Shown here piece after piece: positions 25,102-35,393 of a stretch of 64,000 bases of DNA; the first letter of the stretch is position 1; every line of letters starts with the position of its first letter. A program made the position numbers and the translations under genes. Below the pieces are notes generated by a model that saw only the letters and a list, made by a program, of their open reading frames with translations, was not told where the DNA came from and made no database searches. The DNA is from Mesorhizobium japonicum MAFF 303099. Lineage in GTDB: Bacteria > Pseudomonadota > Alphaproteobacteria > Rhizobiales > Rhizobiaceae. The stretch lies in contig NC_002678.2 of the NCBI RefSeq assembly GCF_000009625.1, positions 4,620,001-4,684,000 of the forward strand, read 5' to 3'.

Positions 25102-26111
25102 TTGCGGACACGACGCACGAGCTCGGACGATGAGATCCCGTAGCGATCATGAAGCGTCAGCAGTGCGCCAGCATCGAGGAACTCGTCGGGCAGGGCAATC
25201 TGGCGAAAGACTGGGGCCACGCCCTCCCGCATCAGCAACGCGGCAACGCCTTCGCCTAGGCCACCAATGATGGTGTGATTCTCCGCCACCACCACCAGCC
25301 GTCCCGGACGGCGCGCGCCATCAAGTATCGCCTGCGTGTCCAGAGGTTTGATCGTCGGCACGTGCAGCACCGCGCAGTCGATGCGGTCTGCTTCAAGCGC
25401 CTTCGCGGCCTCCAGCACTCGCATGGTCATCAGGCCGCTGGAAATGAACAGCACGTCCGCCCCATCGCGCAACAGCCGCGCCTTGCCGATCTCGAACGTG
25501 TAGTCGTATTCGTCGAGCACGACAGGAACTTTGCCGCGCAAAAGCCGCATGTAGACCGGGCCCTTGTAGTCCGCGATTGCCTCCGTGGCCTGTTCGATGT
25601 CGAGCGCGTCGCAAGGGTCGATGATCGTCAGGTTCGGCATGCCGCGGAAGATCGCGATGTCTTCTGTCGCCTGGTGGCTGGGGCCGTAGCCGGTGGTCAG
25701 CCCCGGCAGGGCGCAGACGATCTTGACGTCGAGCTTCTCCTCGGCAATCGCCATGCAGATGAAATCGTAGGCCCGTCGGGAGGCAAAGACAGCGTAGGTC
25801 GTGGCGAAGGGCGTGAAACCCTCCCGCGCCAGGCCGGCGGCGGCACTCATCAGCACCTGCTCGGCCATGCCCATTTGATAGAAGCGATCCGGATGTTCCT
25901 GTGCGAACACATGAAGGTCGGTGTATTTCGCAAGATCAGCCGTCAAACCCACGATCCCGGGCCGCTGATGGGCTAGCCTTGCAAGCGTGTGTCCGAACGG
26001 AGCACTGCGCGTCGGAACGCCATTGGGCGCGATCGAGGCGATCATCGCCGAGGTGGTCTTGCGCTCACCCGCGTTGACGGCGTGGCGCGGCGCGAATTTT
26101 GACTGCCTCAC
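25089..26111 (-). CDS. Transketolase, C-terminal subunit
   Basis: The pyrimidine-binding and C-terminal domains of a split transketolase, about 340 residues. Conserved stretches are PDRFYQMGMAEQVLMSAAAG (catalytic Glu of the pyrimidine domain), GPSHQATEDIAIFRGMPN and VVVAENHTIIGGLGEGVA. The start is probably the GTG at 26111, which overlaps the stop of the N-terminal subunit gene by 4 bp. The enzyme moves two-carbon ketol units between sugar phosphates or, in relatives of this split type, acts on unusual sugar acids. Its context with a dehydrogenase and a lactonase-like protein suggests a catabolic role instead of the central pentose phosphate pathway. Confidence 0.9.
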   Translation of the reverse strand: MRQSKFAPRHAVNAGERKTTSAMIASIAPNGVPTRSAPFGHTLARLAHQRPGIVGLTADLAKYTDLHVFAQEHPDRFYQMGMAEQVLMSAAAGLAREGFTPFATTYAVFASRRAYDFICMAIAEEKLDVKIVCALPGLTTGYGPSHQATEDIAIFRGMPNLTIIDPCDALDIEQATEAIADYKGPVYMRLLRGKVPVVLDEYDYTFEIGKARLLRDGADVLFISSGLMTMRVLEAAKALEADRIDCAVLHVPTIKPLDTQAILDGARRPGRLVVVAENHTIIGGLGEGVAALLMREGVAPVFRQIALPDEFLDAGALLTLHDRYGISSSELVRRVRKWTE

Positions 26112-26974
26112 TGCGGACGTCCCTTTTCCAGAGCCTCGAGCGCCAGAGCCCACTCATAGGGCTCGACGCGGATGAAATGCGTGATGTCGCGAGCCTCCAG
26201 GAACGGCACACCCTTCGCCATGCGGGTGTCGCAGACGATGATCCGCGGGCGCGGATCCTTGAGGCCCCGGGCGTTGTCGAACGCAGCGCGGAGGGCCTCG
26301 ATGTCGTTACCGTCAACGCGCTGCGCGTGCCAGCCGAAGGCCTCGAACTTGTCGGTCACCGGCTCCGAAGACAGCATGGCTGTGGAGGGGCCGTCGGCCT
26401 GCAGGTTGTTGAAGTCGACGATGGCGATGAGGTTGTCGAGCTTGTGATGGGCGGCAGACATCGCTGCTTCCCAGGTCGAACCCTCGCCAAGCTCACCGTC
26501 GGACAAGAGGTTGTAGACGAAACAATCGCTCTGCTTGCGTTTCAGTCCCAGGCACATGCCGACGGCAATACCAAGACCGTGACCAAGCGAGCCGCCGGTG
26601 ATCTCCATGCCAGGTGTGTACGCCGCCATGCCGGACATCGGCATGCGGCTGTCGTCGGTACCGTAGGTCTCGAGCTCTTCCTCCGGCAGCACGCCTGCTT
26701 CGATCAATGCCGCGTAGAGTGCGATCGCATAGTGTCCGATGGATAGGAGGAAGCGATCGCGTCCCTCCCACAGCGTGTCGTCCGGCCGGTAGCGAAGTGC
26801 ATGGAAATAGGCGACCGCAAGCACATCGGCGACGCCGAGCGCCTGCCCGACATAGCCCTGGCCCTGGACTTCGCCCATGCGCACGGCATGTCGACGGATG
26901 CGATAGGCGCGTTCGGCAAGGCTGACATTGCTGCCCGCGCGTGGCATCTCGAATTCCGTTGTCCCGTCAGCCAT
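26108..26974 (-). CDS. Transketolase, N-terminal (TPP-binding) subunit
   Basis: A 288-residue protein with the thiamine-diphosphate motif GDGELGEGSTWEAA...IVDFNN and the typical SIGHYAIALYAALIE and MEITGGSLGHGLGIAVGM stretches. It needs the C-terminal subunit encoded next to make the active site. It overlaps the SDR gene by 8 bp and the C-terminal subunit gene by 4 bp, so the three are made from one message. The thiamine operon 25 kb away could help supply its cofactor. Confidence 0.92.
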   Translation of the reverse strand: MADGTTEFEMPRAGSNVSLAERAYRIRRHAVRMGEVQGQGYVGQALGVADVLAVAYFHALRYRPDDTLWEGRDRFLLSIGHYAIALYAALIEAGVLPEEELETYGTDDSRMPMSGMAAYTPGMEITGGSLGHGLGIAVGMCLGLKRKQSDCFVYNLLSDGELGEGSTWEAAMSAAHHKLDNLIAIVDFNNLQADGPSTAMLSSEPVTDKFEAFGWHAQRVDGNDIEALRAAFDNARGLKDPRPRIIVCDTRMAKGVPFLEARDITHFIRVEPYEWALALEALEKGRPQ

Positions 26975-27719
26975 GGATCAGCATCCCCCCATTGACGTCG
27001 ATCACGGCACCGGTGATGTAGCTGGCCAGATCGGAGGCGAGGAAGAGGTAGGCGCCCGCCACGTCACGCGCATCGCCCAGGCGACTGAGCGGGATACCCT
27101 TGATGATGTCAGCGCGCATGGCATCGGTCAGTTTGCCGCCGGTTATGTCGGTCTGGATCAGGCCAGGCGTGACGCAGTTGATGCGAATGCCGTCAGGCCC
27201 GAATTCGCGTGCCATGGCCTTGGCGAGGCCGAGCACACCCGCCTTGGCGGCTGAGTAATGCGGGCCACCGAAGATGCCGCCGCCGCGTTGCGCTGAAACC
27301 GACGACATGCAGATGATCGAGCCGCCGCCATTTTCACGCATATGCGGGATGAAGGCCTGGCTGAGATAGAGCACGCCGCGCAGATTGACATCGAGGATGC
27401 GGTCCCAGTCGGCCGGACCGATGTCCAGTGTCTTTACGGGCTGCGTGATCCCGGCAATGTTGCATAACACCTCGACCCTTCCGAACGCTTCGGTCACTTC
27501 TGCCGCAGCCCTCTTGCAGGAATCGAGGTCGGCGACATTGCAGGCGAGGCCGATGTGCTCGGGTCCAAGCGACGCGGCGGCGTCACGGGCTTGTTCCTCA
27601 TCAAGGTCAAGAATAGCTATGCGCGCGCCTTGCTCCGCCATCAGCGTTGCCGTGGAGCGGCCAATTCCCCGGGGGCTCGCGGCACCCGAAATCACCACGG
27701 CCTTGCCCTTCAGCAACAT
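26967..27719 (-). CDS. SDR-family dehydrogenase
   Basis: A classical short-chain dehydrogenase/reductase of about 250 residues. It has the nucleotide motif SGAASPRGIGRS, NIAG (CNIAGITQP), the catalytic Ser region ICMSSVSAQ and the YSAAK active site, and ends VIDVNGGMLIHG. The ATG at 27719 has AGGAG upstream; the frame is open further but without homology. In this operon it probably oxidises the imported sugar to a lactone or oxidises a later intermediate. Confidence 0.92.
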   Translation of the reverse strand: MLLKGKAVVISGAASPRGIGRSTATLMAEQGARIAILDLDEEQARDAAASLGPEHIGLACNVADLDSCKRAAAEVTEAFGRVEVLCNIAGITQPVKTLDIGPADWDRILDVNLRGVLYLSQAFIPHMRENGGGSIICMSSVSAQRGGGIFGGPHYSAAKAGVLGLAKAMAREFGPDGIRINCVTPGLIQTDITGGKLTDAMRADIIKGIPLSRLGDARDVAGAYLFLASDLASYITGAVIDVNGGMLIHG

Positions 27720-27759
27720 GTCAAAGTCTCCTGCTGTTTCAATTGTTTCGGCGGATGAT

Positions 27760-28653
27760 CTAGAGCCGGTAGTGCCGGGCTGCGTTGTCATGGAACAACG
27801 CAAGCCGCTCCTCGTGCGGGTAGTATCGTGTGATCTCCTTGAAGGCGTTCACGACCGCGTCGAAGCTCGAGAAAAGCTTGTCGACCGGGAAGTTAGTCGC
27901 GAACATGCTGCGGCCGACACCAAAGGCCGCGATCGCCTCCTCTACATAGGGGCGGATCGACGCCGTGGTCCAGGACCAGTCGCCCATGCCGAGACCGGAG
28001 ATCTTGCAGGCGACGTTCGGCGCTTGGGCCAATCGGTGCATGCCCTTTTTCCAGGCGTTGAAATGCTTAGGGCCGTCGACCTGCATGCCGGTGTGGTTGA
28101 GAATGATCTGGACGTCGGGAAAGTCATGCGCGAGCTGGAGAAACTCTTCCATCTGCGGATAATAGAGCTGCAAGTCGAAGCTTAGCCGGCGCTTTGCCAG
28201 TTCCCGGAAGCCGCGCCGCCATTCTGGCGTCCGGCTGACCTCTGGCCGCGCCTGATAGGTCTTGGCGGGGTCTGCATGATAGTTCATCGACTGCCTGATA
28301 CCCCGGAAGTTCGGATACTCCATGTGCCGGTCGAGGAGTTCGCCGACATCGGGTTTGGACAGGTCGGCATAGCCGACGATGCCATGCGGAAAGCCTCGCT
28401 TGTTGGCGATCTCCTGCAGCCAGCGCGTCTCCCCGACCGGATCGCTGGGATCGAACCCAACGTCCAGATGCACCGATTTAACGAGGTTCTGGTTCCTGGC
28501 GTCCTCAAGATAGTCGTCGAGACGATAGTTCGTGCGGATCGCTTCGTAGTCGCCGAAGGCCGATGGCTTAACCCCGTCGGTCAGCCACGGATAGTAATTA
28601 ACTTCCAGGTCCCAGAGATGATGGTGCGGATCGATGAACGGCAGCTCGGCCAC
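27760..28653 (-). CDS. Amidohydrolase-fold lactonase-like protein (COG3618)
   Basis: A 297-residue TIM-barrel of the amidohydrolase_2 family. It starts with the metal motif FIDPHHHLWDL and continues KSVHLDVGF, GIRQSMNYH, DVQIILNHTG and a final MFATNFPVDKLF. The family includes L-fucono- and L-rhamnono-lactonases and pyrone-dicarboxylate hydrolase. Next to a dehydrogenase it most likely opens a sugar lactone. The exact sugar cannot be read from the sequence. Confidence 0.85.
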   Translation of the reverse strand: MAELPFIDPHHHLWDLEVNYYPWLTDGVKPSAFGDYEAIRTNYRLDDYLEDARNQNLVKSVHLDVGFDPSDPVGETRWLQEIANKRGFPHGIVGYADLSKPDVGELLDRHMEYPNFRGIRQSMNYHADPAKTYQARPEVSRTPEWRRGFRELAKRRLSFDLQLYYPQMEEFLQLAHDFPDVQIILNHTGMQVDGPKHFNAWKKGMHRLAQAPNVACKISGLGMGDWSWTTASIRPYVEEAIAAFGVGRSMFATNFPVDKLFSSFDAVVNAFKEITRYYPHEERLALFHDNAARHYRL

Positions 28654-28718
28654 GGTCAGGATTCCTCGCTCGGGATCTGGACCCGCCGGCCTCTGCCGGC
28701 GGGTCCATTGGGTGGCGG

Positions 28719-29681
28719 TCAGTTGCTCGGGGGAAAGACGCGGGCGATGACCTTCTTGGCCTCGGGACTGTCGACCTTGTCGGCGGTAACGAGCGGCATG
28801 ACCAGGGCCAGGTCCTGGGTCACCGGCGCGCCCGTCAAGGCGTTGTAGACCTGTTGGGTGCCGTCGATGCCTTGGCCGACCGCCTCCTGAAAGAAGATGC
28901 CCTGGATCGCTCCCTTCTTGAGCAGCGCGATCGTCGTGGGCGAGCCGTCTGCAACGGTAATGCCGATCTTGCCGGTCAGGCCGCGGGTCTCGGCAACCTT
29001 GGCGGCGCCGGTGCCGGCTTCGTCATACATACCGTAAATGGCCTTGACGTCGGGATTGGCGGTTAAGAGGTCGTTTGCCTGGGTAACGGCTTCGTTGATG
29101 GTGAGGCCGCGTGTTTCCAGTATCTGGACGAGGTCGCACCCGTTGGCGGCGAAGGCTTCCTTGGCGCCCTTGAGATATTTCTGCGCATTCTCCCGATCCT
29201 GCGGCAGCGACAGCATGCCAACCTTGTTGCCGCCACGCTCCTTGGCGAGCTCGCAGGTGAATTTGCCTTGCGCCTTGCCGGTCTCATAGTTGTTGGCGGT
29301 GACCGAGCATGTGTAGTTGGTGAGGCCTGGCTGCGGCCCGATGCCGGCGAATGCGATCGGCACTTTCTGCTTCGCCAGATAGTCGAGCAGCGGCGGTGTC
29401 GATGTCGAGCTGACGGGGCCGATCACGATGGCCGAGACGCCTTTGGTCACCGCGGTCCTGGCATTGTCCATCTGCTTGGCGGGTGAGTTTTCCGACGTGT
29501 ACTCGACATAGTCCATGCCGAGTTCCTTGGCCTTCTCCTTCACGCCGTAGCCGACCCATTGCCAATAGGAAATGTCGAGCGATGGGGCGATGTAGGCGAC
29601 GGTCTTCTTGTCTTCGGCGTACGACGCGCTTGACAAGGCGGCCGTCGCCAAAGCTGCAATCAGGATGCTCTTCAACTTCAT
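28719..29681 (-). CDS. Ribose-type ABC transporter substrate-binding protein
   Basis: A 320-residue Peripla_BP_4 protein with a signal peptide ([20 protein letters not shown], then YAED). Family stretches include [40 protein letters not shown] and [13 protein letters not shown]. It delivers the sugar to the permease encoded 22 bp upstream. The two cysteines (NYTCSVTAN and GKFTCELAK) are unusual for the family and may form a disulfide. Confidence 0.92.
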   Translation of the reverse strand: MKLKSILIAALATAALSSASYAEDKKTVAYIAPSLDISYWQWVGYGVKEKAKELGMDYVEYTSENSPAKQMDNARTAVTKGVSAIVIGPVSSTSTPPLLDYLAKQKVPIAFAGIGPQPGLTNYTCSVTANNYETGKAQGKFTCELAKERGGNKVGMLSLPQDRENAQKYLKGAKEAFAANGCDLVQILETRGLTINEAVTQANDLLTANPDVKAIYGMYDEAGTGAAKVAETRGLTGKIGITVADGSPTTIALLKKGAIQGIFFQEAVGQGIDGTQQVYNALTGAPVTQDLALVMPLVTADKVDSPEAKKVIARVFPPSN

Positions 29682-29703
29682 CTTGGTTCCTCCCGTTGAT
29701 GAT

Positions 29704-30708
29704 CTAGATGCGGTTCTTGTTGCTGAAGCGGTCGATCAAAACCGCGAGCAGGATTGCGGCGCCTGTGACGGAGCCTTGCCAGAAGCTGTTCACGCCAATG
29801 AGGTTCACACCGTTCTGGATGCAGGTGATCATCAGCGCGCCCAGCACGGCGCCGATCGCGCTGCCGGTTCCGCCAAAAAGGCTGGCCCCGCCAATGACCA
29901 CAGCGGCAATCGCCTGCAGCATCAGGCTCGCCCCTGCCGTGGCTTCGGCGTTGAGGATGTAGCTGACCGTCAGCAGCCCCGCCAAAGAGGCAAGCAGGCC
30001 CGAAGCGACATAGGCCGCGAACTTGATGCGCAGAACCGGGATGCCAAGCAGCCGGGCCGCAATTGCCGACGAGCCGACGGCATAGAACCAGCGTCCGACC
30101 ACGACCTTGCGCAGCACATATTCCAGCGCGACCATCAGTACGATGCAGACCACGAGATGGTTGGGCATGCCGGGGACGATCTCGCCGGAATTCAGGAGCC
30201 AGAAATCCGGTGCGCCGATCGGCATCGAACGGCCGTTGGTGACGATGAAGGCCAGGCTGCCCGCCACCGCGTAGGTGATGAGCGTGACGACGAAAGGCGC
30301 GAGCCCGACGACTGTGACCAGAAGACCATTGATCGCGCCGAACCCCAAGCCGACCGCCAGGCCGGCGGCGCTGGCGGTCAGTCCGTCAGCGCCATTGGCC
30401 ATCGCCAGCGCGGTCACCATCCCGGTCAGGGAAAAGACTGAACCGACCGAAAGATCGATGCCGCCGGTGACCACGACCAGCAAAACACCGAGCGACATGA
30501 TGATGAGAGGCGCGGCGGCCTGGACGATGTTTTGCAAATTACCCATGCTGAGTGCGGCGGGCACGAACATGCCAACGGCCAGCAGCAGGACCACGATTGC
30601 CGCTGCAATCGCGGCTTCCGTGCGGTAGGACAAAAGAACTGCTGGGACGCGTGACGTGGCGCTCCGGAGTTTGCTGGTGGTCGTGTTGCCGTTGGTCGCG
30701 TCGGTCAT
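29704..30708 (-). CDS. Ribose-type ABC transporter permease
   Basis: RbsC/XylH-like inner-membrane permease of about 334 residues with 8-10 membrane segments. It carries the family signature [20 protein letters not shown] and [19 protein letters not shown]. The ATG at 30708 overlaps the ATPase stop by 4 bp (ATGA). Confidence 0.92.
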   Translation of the reverse strand: MTDATNGNTTTSKLRSATSRVPAVLLSYRTEAAIAAAIVVLLLAVGMFVPAALSMGNLQNIVQAAAPLIIMSLGVLLVVVTGGIDLSVGSVFSLTGMVTALAMANGADGLTASAAGLAVGLGFGAINGLLVTVVGLAPFVVTLITYAVAGSLAFIVTNGRSMPIGAPDFWLLNSGEIVPGMPNHLVVCIVLMVALEYVLRKVVVGRWFYAVGSSAIAARLLGIPVLRIKFAAYVASGLLASLAGLLTVSYILNAEATAGASLMLQAIAAVVIGGASLFGGTGSAIGAVLGALMITCIQNGVNLIGVNSFWQGSVTGAAILLAVLIDRFSNKNRI

Positions 30709-32237
30709 GCCGCCATCCCCGTCAGTTCGGCGAGCCCGTCTTCGGTGTAGTGCTCCTCGGGCAGGAATCCCTTTGGCTGCCCATTGGTGTCGAAGGCGAA
30801 AATGGCATCGCAAAGCTCGAGCAGTTCGACATTCTCGGTCGACCACCAGATGATGATCGCGCCGGCGTCGGCCATCTCCCGGATCAAGCCGTAAATGTCA
30901 TGCTTGGTGCCGATGTCGACGCCCCGCGTCGGCTCTTCCAGCACCACCATCCTGAGCGGCAACCCAAGCCAGCGTGCGACGAGAAGCTTTTGCTGGTTGC
31001 CGCCGGACAGCGAAGCCGGCAGGTCCCAGATCGAGGCGGCTTTCAACTTCAGCGCCGAAACGAGATCGCGACATTCCTGCCTCTCGGCCGCGGCAACGAT
31101 CCGCCGCCTCTCGCGAACCCTGCGTGCTGCAAGCACGTTGTCGACGATGGGAAGCTGAGAAAGGATGCCCTTGGTTGCCCGGTCGCCCGAGACGAAGCCA
31201 ATGCCTGCGCGCGCCGCTGCCGCTGGAGACGAGAACCGGTCGGCAAAACCCTCTCCGGAAAGGCGCCAGCCAGCTCCAAGCCCGGCGCCCACAAGGGGAG
31301 CTATGAGACCGGTCGGACCCGCGGGTGCGCCGGCCAGTCCCAGGATGGTGCCAGACGAAATCGCGATCCTGACGTCTCCAGGGCCAAGGAGTTCGACGGG
31401 GGCGCCCTGTCGGCGGCGTTTTTGCGGGTTGCGGTGCATTGCCGGACCCTGTGCGGGTTGTCCCATCTGCTGGACGATCTCGGCGTCGCTAAGCAGGGCA
31501 AGTGAAGTGGCATTGGCGATCGTGACGCCATCGCGCAAAATCGTGCAGACATCGCAGAGCGCGCGGATTTCCCGCATGCGGTGAGAAACAAAGACGATGC
31601 CAATGCCCTCCTCGTGCACCAACCGCTTGAGCACCCAGAAAAGTTTGGCTGTCTCGCCGGCGGTGAGGTTGGCCGTGGGCTCGTCGAGAAGCAGGACTTC
31701 TGCTCCAGTGGAAAGGGCACGAGCGATCTCGACGATCTGGCCTTCATGAAGCGACAATTTGCGTGCTGGCAGATCGATGATCTCTTCGCCGATCGCCGGG
31801 TCGATCAGCTGGAGCGCTCTAAGGGCAATTTCACGCATGCGGCGACGGCTGATCTGCGACCAGCCCGACCTTGCATGTACGATGCCGATGTTCTCCGCGA
31901 CCGACAGCTCGGGCAACAGCGCCAGCTCCTGATGCACCACCGCGATGATCGGGCTGGTGCGGCCGGCCTTCGACGAGGCGACGTTAATTTCGCCGGCATC
32001 GCGTGATGTCAGCCCCGTAATGATGCGGATGAGAGTGCTTTTGCCGGCGCCGTTACCTCCCAGGAGCGCGTGGATTTCGCCAGCCCGGACCTGAAAGCTC
32101 ACACCTCGTAGGACACGGGTTGCGCCATAACTTTTTTCGACATTGGCAGCTTCGATCAGGGGCTTCCTGGTCGATACCTGTCCAACTCCCGGCACGTTGC
32201 CGGCGCTACCCAAGCTTTGGGTTGAACCCGGTTCCAT
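30705..32237 (-). CDS. Sugar ABC transporter ATP-binding protein, tandem domains
   Basis: An RbsA/XylG-like ATPase of 510 residues. Domain 1 has Walker A GGNGAGKSTL, a signature-like LSLHEGQIVEIARAL and Walker B VLLLDEPTANL. Domain 2 has the signature LSGGNQQKLLVARW and Walker B MVVLEEPTRGVD. Its Walker A position reads LAGAPAGPTGLI, which lacks the conserved GKS/T, as often in the second half of this family. First gene of the operon, divergent from the LysR regulator with 107 bp between the two starts. Confidence 0.92.
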   Translation of the reverse strand: MEPGSTQSLGSAGNVPGVGQVSTRKPLIEAANVEKSYGATRVLRGVSFQVRAGEIHALLGGNGAGKSTLIRIITGLTSRDAGEINVASSKAGRTSPIIAVVHQELALLPELSVAENIGIVHARSGWSQISRRRMREIALRALQLIDPAIGEEIIDLPARKLSLHEGQIVEIARALSTGAEVLLLDEPTANLTAGETAKLFWVLKRLVHEEGIGIVFVSHRMREIRALCDVCTILRDGVTIANATSLALLSDAEIVQQMGQPAQGPAMHRNPQKRRRQGAPVELLGPGDVRIAISSGTILGLAGAPAGPTGLIAPLVGAGLGAGWRLSGEGFADRFSSPAAAARAGIGFVSGDRATKGILSQLPIVDNVLAARRVRERRRIVAAAERQECRDLVSALKLKAASIWDLPASLSGGNQQKLLVARWLGLPLRMVVLEEPTRGVDIGTKHDIYGLIREMADAGAIIIWWSTENVELLELCDAIFAFDTNGQPKGFLPEEHYTEDGLAELTGMAA

Positions 32238-32344
32238 CCTGTATCTCCTCCCGAGACGACAGGATCATGCGACTGATTGACATTCGGCTCAATTCTCGTT
32301 TCTTAACATTCTGTGTAGCTGAACTTAACTAACTGACCAGAAAG

Positions 32345-33340
32345 ATGTCGGATATCAAGTTCAATTCGATGACCCATTTCGAGGCCGTCGCCCGGCTCGG
32401 CGGCGTGGCAAAGGCTGCGCAGGAGTTGCAGGTGACACCTTCAGCGGTCAGCCAGCAACTGCGGTTGCTCGAACACCAACTCGGCGTGCGGCTTTTCCAG
32501 CGAGAAAAGCGCCATCTCTCGCTGACCATCGACGGCGAACGACTTTTCCAGACCACGACCCAGGCCTTCGAATCCATTCGTGAGGTGCGAAATGCCATTG
32601 TTCGCCAGCGCGAAAGCTTCCAGCTCAGCCTTCGCGTCAGTCCTTCTTTCGGCGAGAAGTGGTTGGCGCCCCGGTTGGCTGAGTTCAGCAAGGACTATCC
32701 GAGCTGGAACCTGCGGGTGGACGCCACGCCCAATTTCTCGGACTTCGAAACCGAGGTCATCGATCTCGATCTACGCTATGGCGACGGTGGCTGGGCTGGC
32801 CTTTACTCCGATTGCGTCGTCAACGACCTCATCCTTCCGATGTGCTCGCCATCCTATCTGGCGGAGCTGCGCGGACTGTCAGTCGATCCGCGCGAGCAGC
32901 TTGGCCATGCGAGACTGATCGACAGCGTGAAGGCCTATTTCCGGTGGGACTATTGGCTGCCGCGCAACGGTATCCAGGGCGCCCGCATGACGTATCCCTA
33001 CCGTTTCGACCGTTCGTCAATGTCGGTTCAATTGGCCAAGGACGGAGCAGGCGTGGTCCTGGAAAGCACGACAATCGCGTTCGAGGATCTCGTGTCGGGT
33101 TCCCTGGTGCCGGTATCGACCGAGTTCGACGTCATTGAGTTTCCCGGCTATTGGCTGGTCTGTCCTTCCAGGCACATGAACCGGCGCGCGGTCCGCCTGT
33201 TTTCCGATTGGGTATCTCGGGTTGGCCAGCGCGACACCGATCGCGCACGTCAGTTTTTGTCGGAGAGCGGGCTGCATATATCGTTCGAACGACGCCCTCA
33301 TTTTGGCACGCCGGATGACAGAGCGGCAACGATGTTGTGA
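32345..33340 (+). CDS. LysR-family regulator (GcvA-like)
   Basis: A 331-residue LysR protein: winged helix MTHFEAVARLGGVAKAAQEL...TPSAVSQQLRLLEHQLG, then an effector-binding domain (LSLRVSPSFGEKWLAPRLAEF, IDLDLRYGDGGWAG). The GcvA subgroup is recognised by RYGDG-W and CSPSYLAEL. It is divergent from the sugar operon and probably controls it from the shared 107-bp region, most likely as an activator responding to a pathway intermediate. Confidence 0.92.
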   Translation: MSDIKFNSMTHFEAVARLGGVAKAAQELQVTPSAVSQQLRLLEHQLGVRLFQREKRHLSLTIDGERLFQTTTQAFESIREVRNAIVRQRESFQLSLRVSPSFGEKWLAPRLAEFSKDYPSWNLRVDATPNFSDFETEVIDLDLRYGDGGWAGLYSDCVVNDLILPMCSPSYLAELRGLSVDPREQLGHARLIDSVKAYFRWDYWLPRNGIQGARMTYPYRFDRSSMSVQLAKDGAGVVLESTTIAFEDLVSGSLVPVSTEFDVIEFPGYWLVCPSRHMNRRAVRLFSDWVSRVGQRDTDRARQFLSESGLHISFERRPHFGTPDDRAATML

Positions 33341-33605
33341 TCAGGATTTCAGAAGAGAACTGGTGGTCTTTCGCTTGCATCGTTCGGAATAATCGAGGCA
33401 GCTCTCGGCCCCCCCGCGAAATTTCAGATCAGGCGTACTGGCACAGCCTTGCGCTTGTGGCCTCCGGTCGCACGTTGCAGTTCGCAGCGAAGGTCGACCG
33501 GATTTTCGCAGCCTCATCGACACCGTGGCAGGGTCTAGGCCACAGCGAAGCAATCTTTTGAAATGCGACGCTTGAACTCGGTCAATATGCGCATTGGGCT
33601 CACCC

Positions 33606-33736
33606 GCCCAGGCGGAATCCAAGCGGGGGAAATCTGGACTTAGTTCTAAGCGGTTAGCGCTGGCCGACGGCCGCTCAAGCCAACAGAAATACCAACAAAA
33701 TTCTTCAGTGGATTGGTTCTGTTCCCGAATATTGCC
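33606..33736 (+). repeat. Att-flanking repeat, copy 2 (diverged)
   Basis: Begins GCCCAGGCGGAATCCAAGCG, matching the att core and repeat of copy 1 except for loss of GA in the core. The middle is diverged, then CAACAGAAATACCAACAAAA and GTGGATTGGTTC match again. Same orientation as copies 1 and 3. Left of it (33341-33605) and right of it (33737-34040) no gene is supported. Confidence 0.65.
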
Positions 33737-34040
33737 GTTCCCCCAGCCCCATCGCTCCTGAACCTTATCTCTGGGGCCGATCCGACTATTTCTGAGTTTG
33801 GCTCGGATTGTCTCCTCGATTGCTTTCACAAATCGGGAGAGCCTCGAACGATCGCCGTCACCGAAGTGTTTGCCGGTCCGACTGCGCAGGAGCTCGCGGC
33901 CTCGTTCATCGTCAGTCCGATCATGTACCATTTGGGCGTATCCAGGTGCCTAAGAACGCAGGCTGCGGTCAGGTCGGGACCTGTCAATCGGGCGCAAAAT
34001 GGATCGATTCTCTATTCACGGCGGAGACATGGAGTGAGAC

Positions 34041-34331
34041 ATGGATGAGAGGTGGCCGGATATCCCATATCTGCCGTGGCGCGATACAGCCGCTGCGCTG
34101 CAGCTCTACGCACAGATCGTTGGCAAATATCGGCTCGCGCGAACACCGTGGGTGAACCACTCATGGCATGCGATGTTCTACCCGAACGCCCGTGGGTTCA
34201 CCACCGGCCTGGTGCCGGATAGCGTGGGTGAGATCGAGTTGAGCTTCGACCTTGTCGATCACCAGCTTGTCGGTACATCCACCGATGGACGGACAGCACG
34301 CGTCGCATGCGCTGATCGAGCGGCCCTATGA
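34041..34331 (+). pseudogene. DUF5996 protein, truncated
   Basis: Starts MDERWPDIPYLPWRDTAAAL after GGAG, then QIVGKYRLARTPWVNHSWHA and IELSFDLVDHQLVG. This is the N-terminal third of the DUF5996 family (full length about 300 residues). After residue 85 the match ends (TARVACADRAAL), and a transposase remnant follows, so an insertion or deletion truncated it. Confidence 0.75.
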
Positions 34332-34473
34332 CAGCGAGGCTGTCGCGCGGTCTTTAGGGCGTTCATATCAGTGTCGGTAGTGGTCCAAAGGTTCCGGGCC
34401 TCATATTTGGGCAAAGTCAGCCCCGTTCATCTCTTCTGGGGTAGCTTCGGGTATGCGTCGCATTCTTGCATCT

Positions 34474-34950
34474 ACACGTTCGACGAGCTGCGGCAGATGG
34501 AGCTGCGGATTGCTGAAGTCAACCGCGAGGCGATTGCCTTTCAAAGCGATACCGCACGTCGATTAATGACTATCCCGGGCATTGGTCCACTCGCGGCGAG
34601 GGCGCTTTTGGCAGCAGCTGGATCTGCCCGACAGTTCAAAGAGGCCCGCGATATGGCAGCTTGGGTCTTGTTCCCAGAGAATACTCTACGGGAGAGAAAC
34701 GAAGCTGTTGGGAATAAGCAAGCGCGGCAACCGATATCTGCGCCGGATGATCATCCATGGCGCCCGCTCCTGCGTGACACACCTTGATCGCTCGCGATAT
34801 CACCTTGGCGCCTGGCTCGATGGACTTCAGGCACGCATGCACACTAACAAGGTCACCGTCGCCTTGGCGGCCAAGATTGGGCGGATCGCATGGGTAGTGA
34901 TGACTAAGCCCGGCGCAAGCTACGAACGGCGGGATCCGGCCTCTAGCTGA
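34474..34950 (+). pseudogene. IS110-family transposase C-terminal remnant
   Basis: The first frame gives DELRQMELRIAEVNREAIA and the characteristic RRLMTIPGIGPLAARALLAA, DMAAW. The frame then shifts to TKLLGISKRGNRYLRRMIIHG, then RSCVTHLDRSRYHLG and WVVMTKPGASYERR. These are the transposase_20 domain of an IS110-type element. The N-terminal DEDD part is missing and there is a frameshift near 34680. Confidence 0.85.
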
Positions 34951-35084
34951 TCCCATTTGTTCCAGACTGCGAGGCTCGTGAAAGTGAGGACGAGACAGTC
35001 GATCGGCGCGCCATAAGCCCTGTGCAAAAAAGCGGGTTGTGAGCCCGACCACCATTTATTTGGGAACCGCACGGGCGGATCTCA

Positions 35085-35393
35085 TCATGGCCTGGCCGCG
35101 ACAGCGGCCCACTTGCAAGAGGCCGGATACATTTGTGCAGACTGCATCGTCCTGATCGAAACGACCCTTACACGGGGCGGGTCAACATTTTTTGAAAGCA
35201 GCTCGCGAAGGGCGGCCGCGTCGAGCATCTGCTCAGCCAGAAGCTTCTTCAGCTTCGCGTTCTCCTTTTCCAAGGCCCTCAGCCGCTTCGCCTCGGAAAC
35301 GTCCATGCCGCCGAATTTGGCCTTCCAATTGTAGATCGTCGCTTCGGAGATCCCATGCTTGCGAGCCAAGTCCAGCATGTCCGATCTATCCAT
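35085..35393 (-). pseudogene. IS3-family OrfA remnant
   Basis: Reads LARKHGISEATIYNWKAKFG, then VSEAKRLRALEKENAKLKKL and LAEQMLDAAALRELL. This is the helix-turn-helix and leucine zipper of an IS3-type OrfA (HTH_Tnp_1). The first 20 or so residues and the whole OrfB are absent, and the last 25 residues are foreign. Confidence 0.8.

Noticed and set aside
25275..26746. Two long forward frames opposite the transketolase genes
   Set aside because: Both transketolase subunits carry their full motifs on the minus strand.
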